DNA of 64,000 nucleotides, taken from positions 356,590,307 through 356,654,306 of the forward strand of contig CM019063.1 of NCBI GenBank assembly GCA_009667805.1. Direction: 5' to 3'. Every line of letters begins with the position of its first letter. Position 1 is the stretch's first letter. The DNA is from Leptobrachium leishanense. Its lineage: Eukaryota; Chordata; Amphibia; Anura; Megophryidae. This document shows positions 32,841 through 43,713 of this stretch, piece after piece. Made by a program: the position numbers and the translations under genes. The notes beneath the pieces are model-generated. The model was not told where the DNA came from, searched no databases, and saw only the letters and a list, made by a program, of their open reading frames with translations.

Positions 32841-33903
32841 ATTCATTGCAGGGGGAAATAAAAGTGTAAAAATAAAGAAAAAAAAACTCCTAATGATCTC
32901 CAAACCTCTTTGAAAACATCTGCGATATATTTAAATGTTGGGGGCTAAATACGTGCCCTGCTTTCTACGTTCAAGATTGTGGGACTTAAACAAGGAAAAA
33001 AAAAATAGCCTGCCTAATGCAAACTTTAGTGACTAGTGAAAGTCAATGATGCCCCAAACCACGTTCTCTGACTGGCCAAATAGGTTTGATGTGTAACCAA
33101 AGAAGGGGTTAAAGATGTCCTTTCACCTCTTCTGATTGGTGTGACACATGGTGGCCATGTGTGCACAATTGGCCAATCAGAGAAAAGGGATTCTATAATT
33201 GACCAAAAGCAGTTCACAGGGCCATTCTCCTTCATCCAATGAGTGGGGCTCATTGCGCGAAACAGCCTTGTGGCTGAGCAGATCCGGGCTAAATATCCCA
33301 TTGCGAGACATTCAGATCTCACTAACTTTTGAGTTAACTGCAACGGGACAGTAATTAACGTTAGGATTTTGTAATCCTAACGCTAATTAACACTTTGCGC
33401 TCCCCATGTTAAGCATAGGGAGCACAAAATACAGTAAGCTCGCACCGTAAAGCGCAAGCTCCGAATCGCTAACGGGCCTTTTAACCCATTAGCGTTCGGA
33501 ATGTAATATGGTAGCATGCTAAGCTACCAAAGCAAATGTTAACGCTCACACAGCTGAGCGCTAACGTTAGCGTTAGGAATGTGATACAGCCCAAAATGTT
33601 TTCATGAGCATAATGTCTTACACCTAACTAACCCATACACTTAGAAATAGAAATGCGCAAATGGTATGCCCAGGCACACCCTAATGTTGGGTGGAGCTCT
33701 ATCACTCCCTGCAGTGTTATTTTGGATGTTTCTTATATGGTTCCTAATAAATAGAATGAACATTGGCTGTATCACTGCACAAACATTGGTTATTTCTGAC
33801 TAAATATAAATGGTCTGTACAAAATTATCCAACCATAGATATGTAATTAATATATGTTCTATGGGTTGTGCATGTTATTGCACTTACAGTTTTCTGTTAT
33901 ATT
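32841..33903. other. Intron with hairpin repeats, no gene
   Basis: GCGCGAAACAG (33253-33265) lies in a decayed tail-like region. 33355-33600 has several inverted words (GTTAGGATTTTGTAATCCTAAC; TAACGTTAGCGTTA), suggesting a small MITE. No coding frame supported. Confidence 0.45.
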
Positions 33904-34875
33904 CAGTGCTTTTTTTCTGGAAAAATAGGTATTCTCTCACGCCCAGGGAAAACTGATTATTATGACTACTTTTGTGTCCTAATAAACAATAGTTGTAGCT
34001 CACTATAAGGAAGACAATATAAAAGGGATCCATATTTTTTAATACTGTGTACCTTCAAATTAACTGCAACTATTCCAGGGTGCATCACACACTGTCTGGA
34101 ATGTCTGGGGAGGCTGGGGATAGGTCAGCAGTGTAGATGTATTTTGGCACGCCCTCCTCTTGACATCATCAGAGAGGGCCAGGCACCAGCAAGGAGGAAG
34201 GAACCAGGAGGAGAGAGAGAGAGCCCAGGCTTCGGTATCCAGCACCTTGGGGTGACTTCTCTCTGACCTGGTAGATACAATGCAGCTCGCTGGGCACCGA
34301 CTGCATCTTAGAGGAGGAGCAGCAGGGACACAGCCCCAGGCAGATAGTTTAAAAATTTGGATCACTGTCAAGGCAAGTGACCAGGGATTAAATTTTTCTT
34401 TGCACCCCCTCCTCGTTTTGCGCTCTTGGCGGCCACCTGTACTGCCTTACATTGCCAGCTCCTCTGATCACACCACTTCCCTGACAATCTGCAGCTCTGG
34501 CAGTTGTGTGTAAACATGCTGCAACCCCCCTCCCCATGCTGTTCAAGGTTTCAGCGGCTGCAGAGAGAGGGGGATGCAGCATGTTTCCACACATCTGCCA
34601 GAGCTGGGGCACTGAAGAAACAAAGGGGAGATTTTATTTAACCAGCCCTCCCTTGTCACTTACTGGGAGAAGAGGGGGGGGGGTATCGGTTCCTACATAC
34701 ACTCCTGACAATCGGAAGCGTTCAGTAGCAACATGAGCTGCCGGCCGAGTGCTTCCGATTCTCTGACTGCCACTGCCGGAGGAGGAAGGAGCATCATGCT
34801 CTATCCTGTTAAATCAGGCTGGTGGTGAGGTGCCGGTACTGAGTACCAGGAAGTACATCCTGAAAAGAAGCCCTG
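33904..34875. mobile_element. 972-bp non-autonomous hAT element
   Basis: The perfect 8-bp target duplication GTTATATT flanks it (33896-33903 and 34876-34883). Ends CAGTGCTTTTTTTCTGG and CTGAAAAGAAGCCCTG are imperfect inverted repeats. No transposase. It lies only 52 bases upstream of the acceptor of the next SEA exon. Confidence 0.85.
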
Positions 34876-34934
34876 GTTATATTAATGTAAGACTCTACGT
34901 GTAAATCTGATTTGCATTTAAATTTTTATTACAG

Positions 34935-35098
34935 CTGTGGAATCTCCAATTGTGGCTGCCACTGTCCCTTCGGTGGAAGCCACCAACTCTGAAAAGATCA
35001 CCCTCAATTTCACCATCTTAAATATGCCTTACACTTCTGACCTTGGGACTATCAACTCTGGAAAATTCAACTCAACTGCAGCTGTTGTAGTCTATTTG
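34935..35098 (+). CDS. MUC16-like SEA module 3, N-terminal exon (55 aa)
   Basis: 164 nt, acceptor TTACAG, donor GTGAGT; phase 1 in, phase 0 out. It starts with a Val/Pro/Thr-rich stretch (VESPIVAATVPSVEATNSEK), then ITLNFTILNMPYTSDLG and KFNSTAAVVVYL. The extra N-terminal residues act as the mucin-like linker. Sequons NFT and NST. The VVVY at the end is not the cleavage site of SEA domains; it lies in helix 1. Confidence 0.87.
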
Positions 35099-35276
35099 GT
35101 GAGTGCCAAGTAGTACAGTAGATTTTCATGTATATTTTAATTATGTGTACTACCGCTTTGCATACAAATTGCAAGAATGAGGCATTGCACATAAAATGCA
35201 GTAAAAGATGTTAGCAATATGTTATTGAATAACTTGCCAAACATTTTATCTTCTTTAAAGTAAAGGTGTGCTTCAC

Positions 35277-35870
35277 TAACCCCTTAGTGACCAAGGACAT
35301 ACCAGATATGTCCACAGTCCTATGATAGGACATGTCCTTTCATTACCCTCCCCTCCCTCCCTATACTCGCCTCTCTGGCCGGGTTCCTGTGGTGCTCTGT
35401 CTTCAAGCAAGTCATACCACCGCTTTTATGACCCGTCCGTCGCAATGACATCAACGCGCAGGCACTCACCCTCTGACAGAGCCAGGAGAGTGCCTGAAAG
35501 GGAGCCCTCTCCTTCCCGATCAGTTAACGTTACAAACTTAAGAGAGTCGTCACTGAAAAGGTCACAGTGTGACCTTAATAGTGATACCTTTCTTAACCCC
35601 TTACGTGCCAGTCTTGCAGTCCAGAGCCAATTGTCCCCGGATCGCAGACTGTACCCGAAGGTGGCTGGCATCTTGGATTACATTTTACATTGGCGTGGTT
35701 ACATCAGTGAGGCAATTAACCTCTAGCTGCCCAGAGATTTCCCTGTATCTGCCGGTAGGTGGCAGGGAGATGGTCATGTTTGGTATTGTCGGAAAGGCCA
35801 GAGCATGGCCTTTCCAATGATACCATGCATAAAAAAAAAAATATATAAAAAGTACTAAAAATAAAAGTGT
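35277..35870. mobile_element. TTAA-type MITE fragments
   Basis: CTAACCCCTTAGTGACC at 35277, TTAACCCCTTACGTGCC near 35593 and an AATTAACCTCTAGCTGCC segment near 35714 are ends of the same kind as at 16694 and 38099, apparently overlapping or truncated. No clean pair of ends. Confidence 0.45.
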
Positions 35871-36055
35871 CAGGTGTTTTTTTATTACAATGCTGCAATA
35901 TTGTTCATGTTTCAATTATAATGTGAACAATGAAGCTGCACTAATGATTTTTTTCTATGGGGTGCGTTTGCTAAAAAGCACGTAATTCCCGCCAAAAAAA
36001 TGTAACGAGTCCCCATTTAAAAAAATTTTAACAGGCGCACCCCATAGAAAATTTA

Positions 36056-36238
36056 CAGGGTTATTCAGAGAGCGGTGAAAACCAGGAGAATGACTGGAGA
36101 AGTGAAAATTCTAGGTCAAAATAGTCAAAACAGAAAAATTCTCCCATTTATCTCACTTTCCAATTCGGCTATTTGGTCTAGATTGTCCATTCTCCTGACA
36201 ATTCTCCTGGTTTTCACTTCTCTCTGAGTAACTCTGTT
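36056..36238. mobile_element. Hairpin MITE (TTATTCAGAGAG ends), about 183 bp
   Basis: GGGTTATTCAGAGAGCGGTGAAAA at left and TTTTCACTTCTCTCTGAGTAAC at right are inverted copies; the middle also pairs. Related copies: 15775-16140, 53593-53773, 62655-62837. Confidence 0.8.
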
Positions 36239-36388
36239 AGATTTTTACAGTTGTAGTTAAAATATTTTCTCAGAAAAATACAATAACAGGTTCTCTTGTC
36301 TAATTTTATCGAGAGTACCCCATAGAATATTTAACCACAAAGGCTTGGATGATAAAATGTGGAAAAAAAATCACTTTACATGTTGTAA

Positions 36389-37171
36389 GGCCGGGGTCAG
36401 ACAAGCGTTTTGAAGAGTGTAAGGAACGTCCGTGAGAGTGGACGTTCCTTCCTATGGATGATCGCACTTTGCAGCCCCGTCGAATGCACGTAGTAGCGCT
36501 TCGACAGGGAGGCTTTCAGCACGGCCGCAGCATGGGTGCTGTAGCACGTGTAATTCTCGCGCACGTTATAGTGTGTGGCCAACCCGTCAATGCGTCACAA
36601 CGCTGCAACGGACCTCGGGAGGCACGTCAATTCTTACTGGACATATAATAATGATATATTTTGAATCTGCCAAGTCTGTTGAAAAAAAAGGATATATAAT
36701 TTGTCCGGGTCATATGATAAAATGTGACTTCAAATCTCGTTTAAACATGACGAGCACAATACTATCAAAAAAGCCATTTCACACAGAAAATTGCTTCGAA
36801 CGAATGGCCACATTTTTTCACGGTATACGCGATAGCGGTCATACGATGCGCGTTTTCGTCCGTGATTTTGTACGGATCATCAATAAAACACCTTTTGCCT
36901 CTGGACGTTATGTTGGCCGGACATTAGCAGCGTCTGACGTCTCCTAATCACGCACACATGCCGCTAGCGGACGCAGCGCACTCTGTACGTCAGTACTTGC
37001 GGTTTGACGTTCTCGAAAAAATGCGTTCGTTTGCCACTTGCGTTGCGCAGCCGCACTTTTGTGCGGCCGTTCATCGTATGCTGCCTGGCATTGGACGTCA
37101 TTTGCTGCTAGAACGGCCGTGATTTAGTGCTGCTAAACGCACGTTAATACTGCGTTGGTCTGACCTTAGCC
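36389..37171. mobile_element. Chimeric Harbinger-type MITE, 783 bp
   Basis: The right 380 bases (about 36790-37171) match the 427-bp MITE family, ending GGTCTGACCTTAGCC. The left end GGCCGGGGTCAGAC is related, but 36405-36650 is a different hairpin-rich sequence, followed by an AT-rich insert (36650-36780) resembling 56390-56450 and 62840-62900. Outer flanks are TAA and TGA. Confidence 0.6.
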
Positions 37172-37249
37172 TGAAACATCCAAAAAAAATCTAAAAATAA
37201 ACGGTTTATTAGATATTGAATTAAAACTGGAATATTTTTAACATTGAGG

Positions 37250-37590
37250 CCTATGGGATTCTCCTGAATAAACCTGTCAAATGAAACCACTGATCAGCAG
37301 GGCACTTTGGCAACTTTTCACTGCTGTTCGGTGTTCTCTGAATAGATGAACAGCAGGGTACTTCGGCAACTTTTCACTGCTGTTCGGTGTTCTCTGAATA
37401 GACGAAGCATTGCTTCTCTATGGGGATTTCACTACCCTCGAACAGGCACCGTATATGCAGGCAATTCACCAACATTTGGCAAACTGCCTGCTCTCAGAAT
37501 AGCTGGATGGCTAGGAAATGTAACCGTACGCTGAATTTCAGTGTTCGGTTACATTTCGGGGCCAGATCGGCTCTCTTTGAATAACCCTGT
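37250..37590. repeat. Interspersed repeat with GTTCGGTGTTCTCTGAATAG
   Basis: GTTCGGTGTTCTCTGAATAG occurs twice here (37327, 37381) and related pieces are at 28440-28540, 56130-56230 and 62320-62400. It ends with GAATAACCCTG. Probably a MITE family with partial tandem duplication. Confidence 0.6.
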
Positions 37591-37682
37591 ATATAATATG
37601 TGTGGGTTCCATAAACGAGTAAGAGGAAAATTAGAGCTAAACATAAACAGCGCAGAAATGTAATACAGCAGTGGGTACATTC

Positions 37683-38098
37683 AGACTAGAGATGTGCAAT
37701 CGAAATTTGGACGAAATTCACCATTTTTGTATTTCGGGAGCATTTCTGAAAATGAAATATCGACCATCTGAAAATTTCGGATCGATCCAAAATTTCGGTG
37801 CGATTCGGATCGTGATTCGGATCATTTTGGTGATTCGGATCATTTCTGGTGATTAGGATCAGTTGGTTTTACGTTTATTTCGTTTTTTATTGCTTATTTA
37901 AGAATGGGAAGTAGATTACTAGTACCAATAGAGTGAAAGTTACTTTACTTATTTATTCTTTTAGGATTTTTTAGCCATTTTTTGGGTGAAATTTTATGTT
38001 TTGTAACTTTTTTTAAGGAAACAAGGCTTTTTAACCAATAGGTTTCAATGCAGCATATGAATCCACACACTGCTGGGAAGCGCCTCTCTGCAGTATAA
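37683..38098 (+). repeat. Left arm of a large hairpin element
   Basis: Starts AGACTAGAGATGTGCAATCG and contains runs of GATTCGGATC. Its complement is at about 39345-39850. The TTAA-flanked element at 38099-39344 sits exactly between the arms. Confidence 0.7.
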
Positions 38099-39344
38099 TT
38101 AACCCCTTAAGGGCCGCTGACGTACCCTGTACGTCCTGTCCACAGGTCTCCCTTAGACCCGCGGACCTACAGGGTACGTCAGCGGCGCCTAATCCCCCTG
38201 CCGTCCAATACTCACCTCCCTCGCTGGATCCCACGGCGATCTGGCAGGGAGGAAGCCTGCCCATGTGATTTACATGGGCAGGCGAGGCTGATGACGTCGC
38301 CACGCTGCGTGGTGACGTCATCAGCAGGCGTCCCCATGCATTTCAATGGAGGGGAGTGGGGGCTCCTTCAGAGCCCTCTATCTCACCAACCATTAAAGCT
38401 AGGGAGATGCCGTTTGCACTGCTGGAGAGGGGAGAGCCTCCCCTTTTCAGCGGTGTATGGCATTAACAGTTTCGCCACCGGATCACGTTGCGGCGCCAAT
38501 TGGCACCAAAACGTGATTCACACCTGGAGGGGGGCTGACATCTTAGATGTCAGCCAAGCCTCCAGGTCCCCCCCCACCCACTGACAACCTCACCATATGT
38601 GTGAGGATGTCAGTGGGCCAGTTAACCATCTAGCTGCCATGTAGAGATAAGGGGATCCTAAGGATCCATTTATCTCCCGATCCATGGCAGCTAGATGGTC
38701 ATATTTGACATAATTTGAAAGGCCTGATTATGGCCTTTCAAATGATACCAAACATGACTAGGTTTGGTTTTTAAAAAAAAATTAAAAAAAAAAATTAAAT
38801 AAAAGAAAAATAATAAAAAAAATTAAATTAAATAAAAAAATGTTTTTTTTCAAAAAGTTTTTTTTGTCTGGGGGGAGTTTAATTAAATAGGACCTAGGCT
38901 GTCATCTAAAAATAATTAGCACAAAATGGTCAGAATGAGCGCAGCCCACATAGGTGAACTGTCTCAGCAGTGAAGGGGTTAAAAAGCAAACGCATGTAAA
39001 AATTGGGTATTTCTAGTCTCGGGACAAAATTTTGAACCTATTTAGCTGGGGTCTTTTTGGGTGGTTGTAGATTTTGAGGATTAAATTACGAAAAAGTGTG
39101 TTTTTACCATTTTTTTCCTCATATTTCATATTTGTTTTTATAGTAAATTATTCGATATGATGGAAATAATGGTATTTCTAGAAAGTCCATTTAATGGCGG
39201 GAAAAAGGGTGTATAATATGTGTGGGTCGAATAAACGAGTAAGAGGAAAATTTGACCTAAACACTAACAGCGCAGAAACGTAAAAACAGCAGCGGTCACT
39301 AAAAGACGGATTTGTGTAAAACTGCCCGGTCACTAAGGGGTTAA
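38099..39344. mobile_element. TTAA-flanked MITE in hairpin centre
   Basis: TTAACCCCTTAAGGGCCGCTGACGTA at left, GGTCACTAAGGGGTTAA at right, TTAA at both outer edges. Contains a second internal end pair (GGCCAGTTAACC near 38617; AAGGGGTTAAAAAG near 38974), so probably two elements of one family. Inverted relative to 16694-17646. Confidence 0.7.
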
Positions 39345-39892
39345 TGCAGCATATGAATCCGCACACTGCCGGGAACTTCCCAACAGTGTGTGGATTCATA
39401 TGCTGCAATAATTATAACTCATAAAAAACGAAAAACGAACTGATCCAAAAAATTAATCCGAATCATCGATCCGAATCACTGAATCGATCTGCAGAGAGGC
39501 GCTTCCCAGCAGTGTGTGGATTCATATGCTGCATTGAAACCTATGAGTTAAAAAACCTAAAATTTCACCCAAAAAATGGCTAAAAAAATCTAAAAGAATA
39601 ATTAAGTAAAGAAACTTTCATTCTATTGGTAGTAATCTACTTCCCATTCTTAAATAAGCAATAAAAAAATGAAATAACTCATAAAAAATGAAAAACCAAC
39701 TGATCCGAATCACCCAAAATGATCCGAATCGCCGAAATGATCTGAATCACTGATTTGAAATGAACCGAAATGAAAAAAGAATTGTCCAAAATGACTTGAA
39801 ACAAAAGAGACCCGAAAAAAAAAACCGAAGTCATGCACATCCCTAATCCAGACAGACAATGGTAATATCGCCTGGTCACTAAGGGGTTAAAT
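39345..39892 (-). repeat. Right arm of the large hairpin element
   Basis: Contains TGGATTCATATGCTGCA twice (39397, 39518), GATCCGAATC words and the end CATGCACATCCCTAAT, complementary to the left arm start. Ends with GGTCACTAAGGGGTTAA at 39876-39892, a stray TTAA-type end. Confidence 0.65.
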
Positions 39893-40013
39893 ATTGCTAT
39901 GTATAACAGCTCATATTACATTTAAATTGAATATTAATTTCAAAGAAACCTAGATTTAATATTTCTAAAATTTCTTTCCTCTTCTTCCTCTTAACTTTTT
40001 CCTTTTTTTCTAG

Positions 40014-40081
40014 TTGGACACTGTCTTCAAGAACAGTTCAGTGAAAAGCACATACACAAAATGTATCATTGACTCCTTTGT
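40014..40081 (+). CDS. MUC16-like SEA module 3, middle exon (23 aa)
   Basis: 68 nt, acceptor TTTCTAG after a long pyrimidine tract, donor GTGAGT; phase 0 in, phase 2 out. Reads LDTVFKNSSVKSTYTKCIID, then SF. Same L-D-T-x-F-K-N-S-S start, one NSS sequon and the first loop cysteine. Confidence 0.88.
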
Positions 40082-40816
40082 GTGAGTATCTGGTTTATAT
40101 TGAGAGAAACTTGTCAAGCCAAATACCTTGAATTGTTCCCTACCAGGTCATGAGAATGTCTGAACTAGAGCATTCAATATAATTTAAATCAATTAAATAT
40201 CAACAAAAGCTCAAATTTTTACAATATAAGAAAGGAAGCAGAAAGGAATAGTTTATTTTTTAAACCGTAAAAAAGGAATAGTTTATTTATTTTTTAAACC
40301 ATCAGATGATATCCTCTGAATCACTTTAACATGTGCAGTTAAATGTGGGAACTGTTAATTCTTTCATCTGGGTGATTTCTAGCACTCCACTGGAACTGTT
40401 TATGGTGTTTGTATGCAAAGTTTAAATTGCACAACTGCAAAAACTATGCTCTGTTGCTCAATTTAACTACTTCACTGCAACGATCAAGGATCGAGTATAT
40501 TCGATCTTCAAAAGCACCTACAGGTACACAGAGATCAATTATGTTTGAACTGGTATTGTTCTGGAGCAATGCAAAGGTATTTTGTTTAACGGACATGAAA
40601 TTTGCTTTCAAATGGGCTCCAGAAATTACCCCTAACGTTTCAACGCATTAGGGATGACTGCTAATGTGTTGAAATTGTTTGAAAAGCTTTGATTTTGCTG
40701 TAACGTAGATGTAGTAGCACGTTTCAGCCAGCAGAGGGAGAACTACAGTGAAAATATACAGGAGAGATTTTTCTGAACATTTTTACTATGTGGGTAATCG
40801 ACAGTGATTTTTCCAC
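40082..40816. other. Intron sequence, nothing recognised
   Basis: About 730 bases of unique-looking intron. A frame at 40409-40651 is short and shows no domain. Confidence 0.4.
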
Positions 40817-41821
40817 AAAAGTCAGTGACTGTTTATCTGGCATCTCCTCCTGGATGGCCTCCCACCACCTAAAGATTAACATGTCAAAGACTGAACTCCT
40901 ACTTATTCCTCCCTCCAATGCCTCCCCACCTCCTGACTTCTCTATCACGGTGGAGGGTATCACCATCTCCCCATCAAACCAAGTTCGCTGCCTTGGAGTT
41001 ACACTTGGCTCTGCTCTTTCCTTCATCCCCCACATCAAGTCTCTTTCCTCCTCCTGCCGATACCAACTGCGTAATATTTCCAGAATTCGGCCATTTCTTA
41101 CCGCTGTCACCACAAAACAACTCATACACGCCCTGGTAATCTCCCGACTCGACTATTGCAATAATCTCTTATCTGGCCTCCCTCTGTCCCGCCTCTCCCC
41201 CCTACAATCCATCCTGAACGCCTCCGCCAGGCTAATTCACCTCACCCGCCGCTCTGTCTCTGCCGCTCCCCTCTGCGAGTCCCTTCACTGGCTCCCCATC
41301 CACTGCAGAATTAAGTTCAAAATCCTTATCCTTACCTACAAAACCCTCACTAACTCAGCTCCCCACTACCTGTCCTCACTAATCACCAAATACACCCCAG
41401 CCCGCTCCCTAAGGTCAAACAGTGACCTGCGCCTAGCTTCTCCCCGCATCACCTCTTCCCATGATAGACTGCAGATTTCTCACGCGCAGCCCCCACTCTC
41501 TGGAACGCTCTCCCTCGTACTGTCAGACTTTCCCCTAACTTCTCTTCCTTCAAACGCTCCCTGAAAACATTCCTATTTAGGGAAGTCTACCACTCAACTC
41601 ACTGACGCAACCATCAATCACTCTCACCTTACAGTCCTCTCCTCCTGTTTCCAACCCCAACCCTCCCAGATTGTGAGTTCCTATGGGAATAGGGCCCTCA
41701 TCTCCTCCTGTACTGTTTGTCAAATGTTGTTCAATGTATTGTAACCCTGTCTATACTGTGCTTATTGTACAGCGCTGCGGAATATGCTGGCGCTTTATAA
41801 ATAAAGAATAATAATAATAAA
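40817..41821 (+). mobile_element. L2-type LINE, 5'-truncated, + strand
   Basis: Starts at AAAAGTCAGTGACTG (match to the complement of about 2165-2180) and ends in the L2 tail GGCGCTTTATAAATAAAG followed by AATAATAATAATAA. Close to the 1181-4850 copy throughout. Confidence 0.92.
40818..41600 (+). pseudogene. L2 ORF2 C-terminal third (RT thumb and tail)
   Basis: An open stretch begins inside the RT at [20 protein letters not shown], then SKTELLLIP, RCLGVTLGSALSF, LDYCNNLLSGLPLSRLSPLQ, LHWLPIHCRIKFK and YKTLTNSAPHYLSSL. It has no start of its own. A frame change near 41480 separates it from the last residues (FLFREVYHSTH). Compared with the - strand copy it is cleaner. Confidence 0.85.
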
Positions 41822-42326
41822 ACCGCCATGTCCTGCAAGTGATGTTATGGAAAATCACGTCGTATTGAAGAGGCATACAAATGCTGCAGAAATTAGATTC
41901 AGTATATTATTGTTTATAGAAACTGTATAAGAAAATGAATCCTGACTTAAAAGGGGTAATTAAAAACAAAAACTTGTTACAATTTTTTTTTCAACAGTTG
42001 ATTTACAAAATCAATTTCAGCAATTGTAATTGCTGCTGCATAAAGTCTGACCTTTATGAGCCTTTATGTTTTATGAGTAAACACTAGCAAAATTCAATAA
42101 ACTCTCCTGTGTAAGGTTCCTCATATTGCTAAAGAGCATTTTAAGCTTTTGATAGGTCAATATGTTTAGATTTTCATGGTTTTCTGAACTCATTTTAGCC
42201 TGTGTATTCATTTTTAATAATTTTAATTGTGTCAATCGCTCTTATATCCCACCGATTCATGTACTTCCAAATGACATTTATATGGTAAATACTTAAATGT
42301 CGCTAGGCTTTCTATGTCACGACTAA

Positions 42327-42753
42327 GGCTAGGGTCAAACGAAAGCATTTTTACACGCGAACGTAAAAAAGTGCGTCCGAACGAATTGACGTATTTTTTC
42401 ACGGAATGCGCGAAAACGGTCAGACGATGCGCATTTTTCGTGCGTGATTTTTTTGGATCGTCAATAAAACTCTTTTTGCGTCTGGACGTTATGTTGGCTG
42501 GACATTAGCAGTGTCTGACATCTCCTAATCACGCAAACACGCCGCTATGCCGCAGCTGCGCACTCAGTACGTCAGTACTAGCGGTTCAGCGTTCTCAGAA
42601 AAATGCGTTCGTTTTCCACTTGCGTTGCACGGCCGGACTTTCGTGCGACCGTACTTCGTATATTGGCCGTCATTGCCCGTCATCTGCTGCTAGTGCGGCC
42701 GTAATTATGTGCGCCAGAACGCACGTTAAAAGTGTGCTAGTCTGACCCCAGCC
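42327..42753. mobile_element. 427-bp Harbinger-type MITE, copy 4
   Basis: GGCTAGGGTCAAACG at left, CTAGTCTGACCCCAGCC at right; TAA before and TTA after. Closest to copy 1. Same length, 427 bases. Confidence 0.82.
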
Positions 42754-42784
42754 TTAGACCACAAACCCTGCTTAAAAGTCTAAG

Positions 42785-43713
42785 AGCCACATTACATTTT
42801 TAACGCTAAAATCCTCGCCCAAAGTGAAAATCTTTGCGCTAAGCATTAAAGTTTTGCGCGCGCAAATCACTGTTGGAATTACAATCTTTGCAAGTGTTTT
42901 CATCCACTGATCAACAGCGCGCGCCCAAATGCATGCACAGTACCTTTTCTGCAAAAATCTTTGTGCACGCAGTTGTTTTTCACGATTCAGCCAATCAGAA
43001 TTTTTTTATTTTTTTTGAGGAAGGATTTTGCCAGGAAGGATACATTGAGATTTCTCTCGTTTTCAAGTATGTCCTAGGTTGCGAGTATGTACCGTTAGGT
43101 GTCTTGCCCAAGGACACTTACTGGAGAGGTTGCTCCCTGGGATTGAACCCATGACTCCACAGGCTCTCTCCACGCAGAGCAGTGATGTTACCTCTACTCC
43201 ACCCAGCCAGTACAATTAAGATCTAAGAAACACACCTATCTCACGTTATGAAATTGCATCTGCCACAGTCAATCTGAGCATATATGCTGCAGCATTAAAA
43301 CATGCACACACAACTTCATCCATTGTATTGGTTTGGTATGAGTTGAATGGGCCACTGTGCTTTGGTGCATTCCTTTTTATGGGCTTGGATATTTGGGGTT
43401 AGCCAGGTTGTTCAGATTTGCCATTAGCACCAGCTTTTAGGAGTTGCTAAAATTATGCGCGATAAGGCCATGCGGTAATTACCGCGAATAGATTGTAATA
43501 CCTTACTTGTCCCAGCGCTCACAATGTTAAGTATAGGACGCGCGAAGTACAGTAAGCTCACGCATGGTTCGCGCAGGTTCACACACGGTAGACGATTGCG
43601 TGCGGTTGTTGCCCTTAGTATGTAATACGGAATTAGGCGCAAATGGTTTTACCCCACGCGTTAATAATTACTTATGCCGGCGCAAAGGTTTGCGTTAAGA
43701 ATGTAATGTGGCC
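42785..43713. mobile_element. TIR element (CCACATTACATT ends) with nested SINE
   Basis: Ends AGCCACATTACATTTTTAACGC and GCGTTAAGAATGTAATGTGGCC are inverted copies. The interior is CG-rich (GCGCGCAAAT and similar), with a SINE inserted at about 43000-43205. Superfamily unknown. Confidence 0.6.
43000..43205 (-). mobile_element. tRNA-derived SINE, - strand
   Basis: On the - strand: GGCTGGGTGGAGTAGAGGTA (head, A-box-like region), then GGGTTCAATCCCAGGGAGCA (B-box-like), then TCCTTGGGCAAGACACCTAA, and a tail AGGACATACTTGAAAAC...TGTATCCTTCCTGGCAAAAT. The B-box-like sequence and the TTGGGCAAGACAC block are typical of tRNA-derived vertebrate SINEs. Tail-only relatives are scattered through the window. 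Confidence 0.7.

Noticed and set aside
35041..35098. VVVY at the end of a SEA exon as a possible G-S-V-V-V autocleavage site
   Set aside because: It lies in helix 1 of the SEA fold, not between strands 2 and 3 where cleavage occurs, and lacks the G-S.
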